A stretch of DNA of 64,000 nt, taken from the NCBI GenBank assembly GCA_027946555.1, contig JAPEVC010000113.1:1-64000 (forward strand). The letters are read 5' to 3'. The stretch is from Gnomoniopsis sp. IMI 355080. Lineage: Eukaryota > Ascomycota > Sordariomycetes > Diaporthales > Gnomoniaceae. Under the pieces are notes generated by a model. The model saw nothing but the letters and a program-made list of their open reading frames with translations, was not told where the DNA came from and did no database searches. The first letter of the stretch is position 1. The number at the start of each line of letters is the position of its first letter. Shown here piece by piece: positions 22,301 to 33,600 of this stretch. The position numbers and the translations under genes are program-made.

Positions 22301-23831
22301 AAGCAATACGCTCGAAGCAAGGTTGAACCGCTTCCCCTTTCGCTCGCTGCGCACTTTTGTACAGTAGTAATCTAATCAATAAATATCAAAGGGGGGGTAT
22401 CTTCTATCTTCTTTCCCTTTCTGGTGCCAGCCCAGAGCCAGCTTTCCGCCCAGAACCATTGTGTCCAAGCCACCTCTGCTCCATCCTTCAACAAAGCTCG
22501 TCAAGAAAAGACGTGCGGTGCGAAGGGAGGGAGCAAAAAAGAGTGGGTTGGTAGCTCTGTTGGTGAGGTGTGAAAACAGGAAGAAAAGGAAAAGAAGGGG
22601 AAAAACAAAAAAAATGTGGCAGTGAAGCCCAGTATCTATATGCAATGTTCCAAACCCGATTTTTTCTTTTCCGAAAGCCCAATCGCAAATTGCCCAAATT
22701 TTGTGGTCCATCCCATCTTTTTTTCTTCCAAAAAGCACCGGTCGTTGAAAAAAAGCAGGTAAAAAACAAAAGGAAAGGGAAAAAAGGCAGAAACCGCCGA
22801 GACTTTTTTTCTGTAGCCCAAACCCAAATTCCATGCCAGAATTAAGAACAAATACGGGCAAGTCTGCATGACGCCCCCAAGGCTGTTGCTGGTACTGGTT
22901 CGATCGGGGATGTGAGATTTGTATCTTCGCGGCGGAAATCTTCCTTTCGCCGACGGTGTTGAGTGGTCGAGAGAGAGACCGTGATGCGACGAAAAGTGGT
23001 GGTTGCGTGTGACCGGAGCAGAAGCAAGATAAAAGCTGACCTGCCCGATGCAATTGGAAACCATTCCCCCCCACGACCCAAGCCCCGATCCGATCTAGTT
23101 GAACGCCGTGGTGCAGCCCAAAAGAAGTAACACCGCCCTTAACAAGAAAACAACAGTGCAACCATGGCCCATTTCCTACCCTTCCCGTTTTGTGCGCTCG
23201 GAACAAAAATGAAAACAAGATCAATCTACCCCGGGGCAAAACAAAAAGCAGAGCAAGGTTGTGGCAGCGAGCCAAGACAAAAACTTGTGTATCGTCTCTT
23301 CTTTTCGGGAGGAATGCGTATTAAAATGGTGTATTGGTTCGTCGGCTGGAATGCAATCGATCGGAATATTCAGAAACAGTGGCTTTGTTTTCCCGTCCCG
23401 GGTCGTGCCAGATGTGGAAGAACGTAGATTTGGGGGTTTCTGTTGGTACAAGGTACATATGCGCGTTGGAGCAGCGCCGTGTATTAAAGTTTGTCGTAGG
23501 TGGTGAATAGTATGCCGGTTGTTCCGTGGAAGTGAAGGGAAGGCGGTGTGCACTTCCCACCGTCTGCATCATGCCCGTAGCCCTCGTAAAGAGCGTGCCG
23601 CGAGAGAAGGACGGTAGGCTGACTGAACACACTCATTCCGGTGGCGCCACATTATCGATGTCGCATCCGTCAACCCTGACTTGCAAGCGCTGCGGTGCGC
23701 AATACGAGTGATGTGTGCATGGCGCTGACAAGTCGAGAGGCACTAGGCAGTCGTATTGACGGACATTGTTTCGGTTGAGTAGCGCGAGCCAAGGGAGAAT
23801 GAGGTGAGGCGACTTCTTTTTTTTGGTGGAA

Positions 23832-23930
23832 TTACCGCGGCTTCGGTTGTGGTGGTGGTTTTGGAACGCCAGTTGTATCATAGGCGCCCCGGCCTTGGGG
23901 GGCGAACATTGGTGTCTCCCTGGTAACCAT
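23832..23930 (-). CDS. 32-codon ORF in good initiation context (small protein or upstream ORF)
   Basis: ATG at 23930 in CCAAAATGG, a near-ideal fungal context. It lies 40 nt downstream of a plausible leader-intron acceptor at 23970. The product begins MVTRETPMFAPQGRGAYD and ends in a proline/lysine repeat (PKPPPQPKPR), then TAA. A GTAATT at the last codon could instead be a donor, with the CDS continuing after CTAG or TCAG near 23740, but that gives only about 20 further undistinguished residues. No family is recognised. It could be a genuine microprotein, a uORF, or chance. Confidence 0.35.
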   Translation of the reverse strand: MVTRETPMFAPQGRGAYDTTGVPKPPPQPKPR

Positions 23931-23969
23931 TTTGGCTATGCAAAAAGTGCTAAGACGGGAAGTCGAGGG

Positions 23970-24254
23970 CTGCGAAAATACCAATATCAGCCATCTGAAG
24001 GGAGGAGGAGTGCGGGAAAGGAATATTTGTTGTGATGCGAGGGGACAGGTTGTTGGAGCAGGGGAATTGGGCTCATTAAATAAAATAAAATTGTCGCAGG
24101 GATGGGCGAGGTTGTCAAAAGAGTCTAGCCAGGGGGCCGAGTTTTGGGTCGGACTGCATGATGAGCAAGGCAGCGGCGGGAGGGAAGACCGACGACCTGA
24201 ACAGCCTCGGAATGGAAAGCATGGGCAAGAACAAGTAAACAGGCTGTGACTCAC
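23970..24254 (-). other. Possible leader intron of the small-ORF transcript
   Basis: The minus strand reads GTGAGT at 24254 and TTTCGCAG ending at 23970, a 285-nt interval directly upstream of the ATG at 23930. Splicing is inferred. Confidence 0.3.
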
Positions 24255-24896
24255 AGATTGAAGGGCGAAAAGATCGGAAAGCGACAGAGTGAAGCTTGAA
24301 GTTGAAAGGATGACAGAGAACGGCGCGGGATTGGCGAGGCGAAGGAAAGGGTTGCAGGAGGGCGCCCTTTAAGGTAATTCTGCCCGGACTCTTGAAGAGG
24401 CGCGCAGTTACCGTGTATCTAGAAAACGTGTCGCCAGTAACGAGTCGTCGCAGATGCAGAGCAGTGGACCCTGTTGTGTTGAGGGCTGAACAACGGCGCC
24501 GAAAGCGTGGTGGATGACGATATCCTATTTATGGGCCAGGGCGCATGCAGGTTGGTGTCGTCGCGGTAATTGCGCTTCGTCGTGGGTGCGAGCTGCGACT
24601 ATGTGGACTTTTGTGAGTTGTCTCGTCGCAGGGGGATGCGGACTCCTTTCGTCGTCGTCGCCGGTATGCGGAAGGCGCCAAGAATCTGGGCGGTATGTCT
24701 CTGGTCGTGTCGTGTTGGCCGAAATTAAATCCTTGCTCGCTTCTTATTTGCTTTGGAGCCCAGCGATTGTCGAAATGTAGCCAGCAGACGCCTCTTTGTC
24801 GAGTGGTGTCAGGTACGCTGCAGGTCGGCCTTCTAGAAGGGCTGAAAGTGTGGGTTGCGTGGAAGCTGAGTGGATGAGGCTGAGAGACTGGGTAGT

Positions 24897-24928
24897 ACAG
24901 CACAGCACAGCAGCAGCAGCAGCAGCAG
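24897..24928. repeat. CAG trinucleotide repeat
   Basis: CACAG copies followed by about seven CAG units, noncoding in either orientation. Confidence 0.85.
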
Positions 24929-25310
24929 GTTATAGCGGCAGCAATAGCAGCTTCGGAGCAAAGACCCGGAGGATTTGTTTTGAGGTCTGGGCGGAAGATC
25001 AGATCGGACGCAAAGCTGTGACGTGGTGCAGGAAGCCAGGAGAAGCCGTAGAGCGCTGGGAGTCGTGTCGTGCGTGGAGGGCGGACGGACGTGCGTGTTT
25101 CAGGATATAGTGCGACAAGCCAAACCACCGCGAAGCAGTCTGTTTCTTTGCAGGCTTGGAAGGAGGGAAGAGAAGGTTTTTTTGAACTTTGCTGCCGTGC
25201 AAGAATAAAAGAGGCAAGATTGGAACAAGAGATGGGAGATGGGCGACTATTAAATTGGGGGAAATGGGAGTGTTTCGAAATCAGAGCGTGGGAAGGGGGG
25301 CCCGTCCGTG

Positions 25311-25320
25311 TCTTATAATA
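25311..25320 (-). promoter_or_regulatory. TATA-like element
   Basis: The minus strand reads TATTATAAGA here, followed downstream by pyrimidine-rich sequence. It is a possible core promoter for the candidate minus-strand transcript; a single motif like this is weak evidence. Confidence 0.2.
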
Positions 25321-25912
25321 GACTTCAAGCTGAGCGCCGTGCAAAGCAAAAGCGAACCTGTGCAAGCCTGTGCGTGTGCGGGATTGGCATAACAGCATGG
25401 GCGTGTGCTGTAATTGATTACTCCGTGCCAGAAAAGAACTTGTCGACATGTACAGTACAGTACCTGACATCTCCCCCGAGCTGTTATTTTTTTGTGGCGC
25501 CCGCCCGTTCTGGCAACACACGAGGACCGGGGGCCGGGTGACATGGTCTTGCAGGGCGGGCCTTGCGGTCAGTTCTCAAGCCAGGGGGAAGGGTGTGCAT
25601 GTCACTTTTTTTTTCTGGGTCCATGTCTTTCAGGTTCAGGTCTGGCAAGGCGCAAGGCGACGCTGCCACTCAGGCCACACTCGCACTCTAGCCAGGGCCC
25701 ATGCAAGCACAACATTCGACAGGGGATAGAGATGATGTGCGAGGCACAGCGCAGCGGCCAAGGGGGAAGAAAGCACAGGGAACACTTCAACGGGGAATAT
25801 GGACCAGTGACCGGCAGACCGAGGATGTCTGTCAGCAACGTCACGCAAGGTTTTGGTGCTGGCGCTCGCGCTGGGAACAGTGTGGGAAGGGATGAGATGG
25901 GACGAAAGGGCC

Positions 25913-25928
25913 AAAAAAAAAAAAAAAA
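25913..25928. repeat. A16 homopolymer
   Basis: Sixteen consecutive adenines, read directly. Confidence 0.9.
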
Positions 25929-27174
25929 CCTGGCTCGAACAGGTTAGCAGGCCCGACACAGAACTGACTTTTTCCTCTGAATCATCGTTTTTCCTTTTCT
26001 TTTCCCTTCTTCTGCGCTTTGGGAACGGAGAGTGACAATTTCGGGGACCACGTCCTAAGCCATGCTGGCCCAGGAGAGAATGCCGGAACAGCTTACGCGA
26101 GAAAGGAAAGGCCGTCGAACCGCACCAGAAGGTAGCGGGTCCAGGTTCCATCCCATCCGCTCAGGTAGGTACCTCCCAGGGTGGTGTGGAAGTCCAAGGG
26201 GTACAACCTCCATTGCCCAAGCGGTACTTGTCGACTTTCTCCCCCCCCTGCAGCCCGGGGGAGGGCTCCACTCCCTGCCCGGCTTCCGTTTGTCCTGCGA
26301 ACACATGCAGTGGCATCGGTACCTGCTCTCCCCGGTGAAACGTCGCAGCTCGTTCCAATCATCAGCGTCGGCGCTTTTAGACTTTTAGCAGACACATGAG
26401 CTGCATCTGCAGGCGGTTGCGTGGAACCACCGGAGCCCATCACTAAGCAGTCTATTTTTTATTTTCTTTCAACCGTACATGCCTTGGTACGGCATTGCCA
26501 TCCTCGCCGCCTCTTCTTTGTCTTGGCTCTCCCTGCAGACACGATGCGAGCATTTCAGCCTCTCAGAACACGACCCTGCACTTCCTTTGGCCTTGCGTCT
26601 CGCTTAAAGCTTCCAGGCAATCTTCCAGAATTTTTCACTCCTACTTAGGTACCATAGTAGCTACTGTAGTAAGTGCAGTACGGACTTATTGTCAGGGGTG
26701 GGGGAGGGGAGGCACCCAGCCCCAACAAGGAACATCCTATCTGCTTCAAACGACCAGGCCCTTTATTCTGTAGTCGCCCTGGCTCGACTTGCTTCACACG
26801 CGACCGTTGGTAATGTGCTGCAATAGGGTGGACAGGCGCGTAAGCTTGAAGCTCCTGGGTGGCTACGAACCCCATAGCTACCCAGCAAGTAGGTAGCTTG
26901 GGTGGTCGGTCCGATGAGTGATGACAGCTTAGAAGACAGTGATGAGTGCGGAAATTGTTTCGTCAAAAAGGAATCAAAAAAAAAATCAAAAGGAAAGCTG
27001 ACAAGACAGACTTCGCATTGGATGACATTAACATGATGCCTGGCATTTGCGCACTTTCAGCCCTGAATCAGTCGGATTGCCAGGGCTTGCGCATACTCCC
27101 GTCGCCTTGCAGCAGAGGTGGATCTTGCCGCTTTTGCTTGACAGCCCGTTCCTAATCAACAGGGCGCAATCCTC

Positions 27175-27191
27175 TTTTTTTTTTTTTTTTT
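27175..27191. repeat. T17 homopolymer
   Basis: Seventeen consecutive thymines, read directly. Confidence 0.9.
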
Positions 27192-27598
27192 GCTTCTGGA
27201 CTTCGTGTCTCATCCCGCCGTCCCGGGTGCCGGGTGCCGGGGTTGACGGAACCTCGTCCGCGAACTGACACATCAGAGAATTACTCTTGACCAATTCCAC
27301 GTATTACTTTTGGCGCTGCGGGAAGACAAAAAAGAAAATTAAATTTGATGCTTGTGTGTTGAGTTCAGTCGGGTTTGGGTGTGTTGAGACGACCCACTGG
27401 ATGACCAGTCACTACCGGGAAGGATCCCATTCGGGGCATCAGATACGCGCGGATACAAAGCCCGGGAAAAGCAATGGAAACACCGCGCAACTAAGCAAGC
27501 TTGGTCTTGCGACAGAAGAACAACCCTCCGCTGTCATGGGACAATGGCCAAGATTTCGCACCATTGGCGAGCTGGGGCCGCACAAAACCCCACGCAGA

Positions 27599-27614
27599 CT
27601 ACCTACCTAGGTAG
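27599..27614. repeat. Palindrome CTACCTACCTAGGTAG with TACCTAGGTA core
   Basis: The exact decamer copy is at 27604-27613. It belongs to the same intergenic motif set as 9755, 58477, 60642, 61501 and 61605. Confidence 0.85.
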
Positions 27615-30600
27615 ACCCGAGAGAATGGGGTTAGATGGGAAAATTACTAGCACGGCCGCAAGCTCGCTCCCCCTGATCAAAGGACTGCCCCAAGCTGACC
27701 ACACCAAGACAACCACGTGCGACCTGTGAGCTGGACCCAGATTGTGACACGCCAAAGGGCCTGAATCGTACCTATCAGGTGTCCAGTATAAGGAAAGGGT
27801 GTCATAAAACGTGGGTATGGCGGCGCAGGCCGTGCAGGGCAGGGACCTGGCACAGGCTGGTGTGGATGAGTCGGCTTTACTCTCTTTTTGGCTGACTATA
27901 TCGCCGAGTGCAGAGTGGCAGCCTATGGTGATGGATGCATACCTCCCACCCTTTTTATGAATAGCCGACGCGGAGGGAAGTCGATAATCATTATTGGTAG
28001 TGTAATGACCACCATAGTCCGTCCTGGTATCCATTCTTCCGGGCCATCAACGACACAGGAGGGTATCGTGATCTCCTGCAAGACCGAGGCTTGGCCCAAG
28101 GAGGCAGCTCGTCCCACGGGCCTGATACCCTCGATTGGGCGTATTCGGAGCGCTGCCTTGGCATAACAAGCTTCTCGGACTGCAATACGGGGGCACAGAA
28201 AAAGCCAGATATACGCACAACATCGATCATTGAGAATCTCTCGATCAGCGGACTAGTTGCTTGGGCGTGCAGCATCTTTCCGTGCGCGCCTTGTCTAACC
28301 AGCCCAGCGCTGCTGCTGCTACTGGTGGTGGTATCAGTAGTGGTGGTGCACCTTTACGGGAATGACGCACAACAGGCGACGCAGGTCATCTCTATTTCTG
28401 GGTATCCACCGTTCCAAGCCTATAATTCGTCCGGGCTGCAAATGATATCTCGCTAAGGGACATGTCACCCAAACACTCGGGTTGCTGTGCCAGATCGGAG
28501 GCTTGCAGGTATGCAGCTAGAAAGCCGCATGTGTGCTCAGTGTGCGCCAAAGTGAGAACTGACACAGCCTCTTAGCATGCAGAATGCAATTAGAAACCAA
28601 GAAACAAAAGAGTCACAGAAGCAACATGGCCTGTTCGGAAGACGTGGGACTTGTGCCCCCGGAGTAAATGGTCAGCTCGCTGCCTATATAGTATCACAAC
28701 GAGTACATATTCCTTCCGTATAGGTACGACAGCCAAATGTGACATTGTCGTCAGGGTGTAGTAAGTAGATGCTGCAGCTTTGATTTCAGATGAGTCAAAT
28801 TCCAGTCACAATTGAACCCTGTGCAAACAACGTTGCACCGGATGTGCCGTCGGTGGAGGGAAAAGAAGACGCCCAGAAATTTGGGAATGGATTGATTCCC
28901 AAGGCACGCGTCTTACACCCGGTGCAGTGACACAGGCAGTGCCTGCGCGTCTGACGGCGTGCAGGACCACATGGCATAGCAGCTCTTCACCGGTCGGCTG
29001 TCCGAACCAGACTTTAAGCGCCGCGTCCTTCTGCAGCCTAGTTATGTTGACTTTCTCTTCCGCATTTGGTCACCGACCACGAGATGTGTGAGATGACGAT
29101 GCGTTGGTGTTCGTCATGCTGGGGATGTTCGTCGCAATACCATGAAAGAAGCAGGTACTTGTTGATGAAGGTCTGCGGCTAGTAGATCATCTTGATAAGA
29201 CTTGTTTCAGACCCAAGCGAACAAATGGCTGATCACTTGTGTTTTGTGGACACAGGTACCTCGGATAGCTTCGTTGAAGGTAAATATACTTTGGCCACTC
29301 ATCTGACGCCAGCTCCATACGTATTCAAATAGTGAAAAAACACCGTCATGACAAGGCATCTGGCATTGTGACTCCGCCTAGACCAAGGCGAGTCGACTGA
29401 AATCGCCGCCCTTCCGGTGGTGCTTGGACATCAAAAGTCAAAAATGAGTCGCCCAGTCGCGAGCATCTGCAGCCCAGTGCATCTGCAGCGATGGCTACGC
29501 TGCCGCTGCAAACCGGATGCCCCCCTGTCTCGTTCCCGAGGACCCGCCGCTGGGGCCTTTCTTTTTGATGAGTTGCATTAGGCTCGTTCTGGGCGAAACA
29601 CTCTCATAGCATGTAGCCCATATAGTTTGGCGCTGCTGGTGACGGAGTTCGCCTTGGCTTGCATATTAAACGGACAGCTGCATCAGGACTATCACAGTAT
29701 GTGGAGCTGCCGACTTCAGCTGTACGTTTATTTGCCCCTTTTGCCCGTTCCCAAGGAGCTGGGAAAGGCGACTTTCCGGTCCGCAGCCGCGGGTGTAACG
29801 GCGGGGAGTAACATATACGTTCGGCCGAGGGACTCGGGCTGAGACCCGCAGAAAAAAGAGCCAAAGGACTGTAGAAATTAAAAGATTACAGCTGTCATGA
29901 TACTTCATCATGAAGCGTCGACGTTATGTCTACCACGCGATTCTCCCGTGGAGTCTCAGAGACTCTGAATCGTTCGAATGAGGCAAGAAATGGCGACAGC
30001 TTTGGTCTGGTGGCTGCTGCAAGCTCCTTTGGCTTTCCGAGACAGGGTTTCGATAGTATGTTCAAAGTCATGAGGTACCATGATGTGAATCGTGATCTTA
30101 CTTGTTTAACAGATACGATCCACAGCATCATGAATCCGAGGAACCCTTCTGATCGAAAGCCACCCCCGTGCGGCTGGCAGTCGTTGGCGTCGTTGAACGC
30201 CACGATCCTTCTTCTGCCACCCCCAAAACGTGGGCATGCTTCTGGAAGGCTTCCAGGGCAGTCGCTTATCAGTCGGTTGCCGCGCTCCTTGCTCTGTCAG
30301 AGCAGCGTGGCAGCATGGGTGGTGTGGTCCACCTGTTCAGTTCGACTGCCAAAATAGACGATGGCCAATTTACCGTCGATTTACCGGTGACGGGACCTTG
30401 CATGATGTTGGTTGAGCCAATTTTAAAAAGCCGTCTGGTTGTTGGGTGCTGTAGTTTGAGACCCATGCAATGCTGGAAATTGTGGCTTCTGCAGTAATCC
30501 ACTTCTTCTAGAACAATTCCATCACTAATCAACCAGGCGCGGTGTGGATCGCCCCGCAAGATGAGGTCGACTGACACACGACCCAGGTCCTGACTCTCAT

Positions 30601-33600
30601 CTCATTGCCGCTCATGAAGATGATGTGTCTTCTTTTGTTTTTTAATCTTTTCTAGCTATGAGGAGAGATGAGGCCATACACTAGGACCACGATGAGACAT
30701 GCGCCGATGTGACTGGTGATTGCCTCCGATATGTGGTGCGATGAGCAGATAGGTTGCGCCGGAAGCCAAGAGGTCCGAGACCTCGCTGCCGCAATGCATA
30801 GAGAGAGCGCATGTGCACGAGGCCAATTGAGGGGCACAAGAGGGCTGCTCGCAAAAATAGATTTCTGCTGTGTAGCATCGCCAACATACGGCTATGCCAG
30901 GGCCGGAGGCTGACTGTCTTACCATGCGGGATGGTGACTGTACAGAAATGCCTGACTGATGTCATTCGCAGCATAGCATGCAGATACAGAGTACGTTCGA
31001 GGTGTCAGATACAGTGGCAGCTGATGCCGAGGAAACATAGGGCCGAACCGATTAGGGCTGAGGCTCACTGGGGCTCTTGAAGTCGGGCTCCTATGTAAGA
31101 TGCAGATCCTAAGAAACGACCGTTGACGGCGAATCCTTCATAGTTGTCTCGGCTATTTCTGAGCCGCTGCCTGTGAAAATCATCAGCAGCTGCAGTCAGA
31201 GGAGCTGGGTGTCCTAATCGTCAATCCGAGCAAACTGACGACAGCAATCGCTGCGGATCTTAGGTCATTGTCGGCAAACCCGACAAGAGCGGTGATGGTG
31301 ATGGCCTCAAAAGAATCCATCCGGAAGACGTGCCGGCCGTTTCCAGAGGCTTTAGGAAGCCCACCGTAAACCCACCCTCATCTTAATAATACCCGGGCCC
31401 TTTGACCGGTTGACAGGCCGGATACTGAGAGTTCGACCCCTTTCCTAATCAAGACTTACTCACCATACTTGTAGGTACTATGGTACCTAGTAATGGAAAG
31501 AACATGACCAAGACCGTTGCAACACTTGCGAATGCGATTGAAGGGCTGAGAGTTTGAGAAGGTATCTCCCCGCCCCTGGGGCCCATGACAGGTACCGGCT
31601 GCTCCAAGGGCCGCCCCACAGATACTTGCTCATCCAGCACGAGGTACAAGCGGAACCAGCAGCTGGTACTTCCGGCCCTGGCGCACATGGAAAAACCTGG
31701 AGTGCAGGGCTAGGCTAAGAGCAGACCTGGCTAAAACACACACCATCCCAAAACGGAAGCATTGTTCCTGCATTAGTGCCATTCGCTTTTTTCCTGCTTC
31801 TTTCCTTGAACCTGGCCACTATTCCTTGCAAGGTGACGGCGGGAGTGCAGGCGAACAAATGCAACACCAGACAATCATCGCAATCGCAAAAGTTGCATCT
31901 GTCTCTTTGACTTTTCTTCTCTCGGGTGGCACCCCACCATGACAATCTTGTCACGGCGAAAAGTCAAACCTTGCATTCCTGCACATTTCTATGCTCCCCA
32001 ACACGCGGAATTGTTTGGCTTGCTTCCGCGTCGCCTGTCGCACCCGCTGTAGGTTTGGAAAGGCACGAAATCTTCTTTTTTTGAAACAGGGAATTGGTAT
32101 GCGCAATTACACTCACCGCAAAAAAAGGACGGCCTCTACCTTTCGGAGGACGACCTTTTGCCTCCGGAAGATACTATCTTGAACCCAAACAAGATTATTG
32201 ACCCAGCTCTCGCTTAATGATTGTTTTTGCCAACGATGGCAACAACAGTATGCACTGTACAATGTGAACATGGTAGCAGCCGTTCGGAACAACTACCAGC
32301 CCCCCAGGAACCATCATCCAGCCAACCGGGTGTTCAGATACCCACATTGATTGAGACCAGCACTAGTTTGGCGACAAAACTTGACGAAAGTGCTTCACGT
32401 CGCCACCGCCAAAAAAGGTTCATCCGTTCTGATACCCACCAAAGAGCAGCGCTGAGATCATCCCCTGGGATCACCCTACCCTCGTGATGATCTGTCTCGC
32501 GCCTTGTCCGGGAGCCACTCGCTCCAGCGTCGTGGAGAATTTAGAGTTCACGGTTGCAGTCAAATGCGTCACTGTATTTTGTGTATGTGTCTATACGTCC
32601 ACTTTTGCGGTCAACATGGGATCCACATCCTTCTGGAAGGTTGAGATCCACTTGTCGTTCCAAGCACCATCGCAGAGACTGCGAATCTGCTAACGATGAA
32701 ACCTCGTGGGCTTCGATGACCTAGCCAGTGGCTGTATAATTGTCTAAAAATGGAAGGGTGTTCTTCAAACGTGATGTCGTTATCTAAGTTTATCTTGAGA
32801 TCCATCGTGTTGGGAGTCCATCTGCCCAGGATTGACCAGCCTTGCCCTCAGGGCGCCATTGCGACGATTGTGAGACTCGAAAAGTGCTCAAAGCCCAAGG
32901 CTGGGGTCAATGGCAGGACAAGGACAAGAATCCACCGCAAAACTGCCGGACACTCCGTTCAGTATCAACATGGCACCACGCCTCGCAACGATCCGAGGAG
33001 AATAAGGCCTGACAGCTCTAACTCTCCACCTTGATGACACTCTCCAGCCCTAAACCTCCTGTTGCTGAGCCGACACGGGGCAGCAAGAATCCCGTGCCAT
33101 CGACGTGGTTCCTGCGATGAAATTCTGACAGCATGGCAGCAGCGCATCTCGGGAAGAATGATCAAAGCTGTGGAGTTCCCATCACCACGGGGTGTCCCGT
33201 AACGAGTCACTGGCTCCCCCTGTCCCCTTATCTCGCCCTTGCTCACAAGTGGAGCTGGGAGGCCTTCTGGAATACTTCGACTTAACAAGGAGATGAGTGC
33301 TCGCAAATCCGTTCTATCATGTATCGTGGGTCTCGGTCGGCGCGAAATATACACGCCCCTTGGGAGATATTGGCACGGGGTCGCATGAGTCCCACCCGCC
33401 ACGCGACGGCAATGCACATCTATGGAGCAACGACGAAGTGGGTCGAAGACCCAGCAGACGTTCGCAGACCATTACATCAACCAACGGCCGCCCCGAAAAA
33501 GTTCTGATATGGGAACCAGGGGTTCACCAGTATAATGGAAATTTGTGAGCGTTAGGTCGCCGATCGCGATACTTACTCAACGATGCAGTGTCTTCCACAG

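Larger units (their letters stand above)
22301..25330 (-). ncRNA. Candidate long transcript region on the minus strand (leader-like, CT-rich)
   Basis: Read on the minus strand, this region has long pyrimidine-rich blocks (for example near 22560-22800 and 25000-25260) resembling leaders of well-expressed fungal genes. It has a TATA-like site at 25311-25320, a GTGAGT...TTTCGCAG intron signal (24254-23970) and a strong-context ATG at 23930. No long coding region follows: open frames of up to 330 codons here have low-complexity, leader-like composition. A noncoding or small-ORF transcript is the simplest reading. This is inferred from base composition and isolated motifs only. Confidence 0.3.

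Noticed and set aside
22376..23275. 299-codon open frame on the minus strand
   Set aside because: Phe/Leu-rich text produced by T-rich tracts; no domain, start context or splice chain supports it.
23642..23711. Short plus-strand ORF ending in CKRCGAQYE, resembling a zinc ribbon start
   Set aside because: Only one CxxC pair, ends immediately, and no downstream exon could be joined.
24529..25521. 330-codon open frame on the minus strand
   Set aside because: Composition is low-complexity and leader-like (a Cys7 run from a CAG repeat, many Pro/Ser/Arg), with no family motifs; more likely leader or noncoding sequence.
31430..31452. GAGTTCGACCCC resembling a tRNA T-arm
   Set aside because: No matching A-box, acceptor or anticodon stem upstream.
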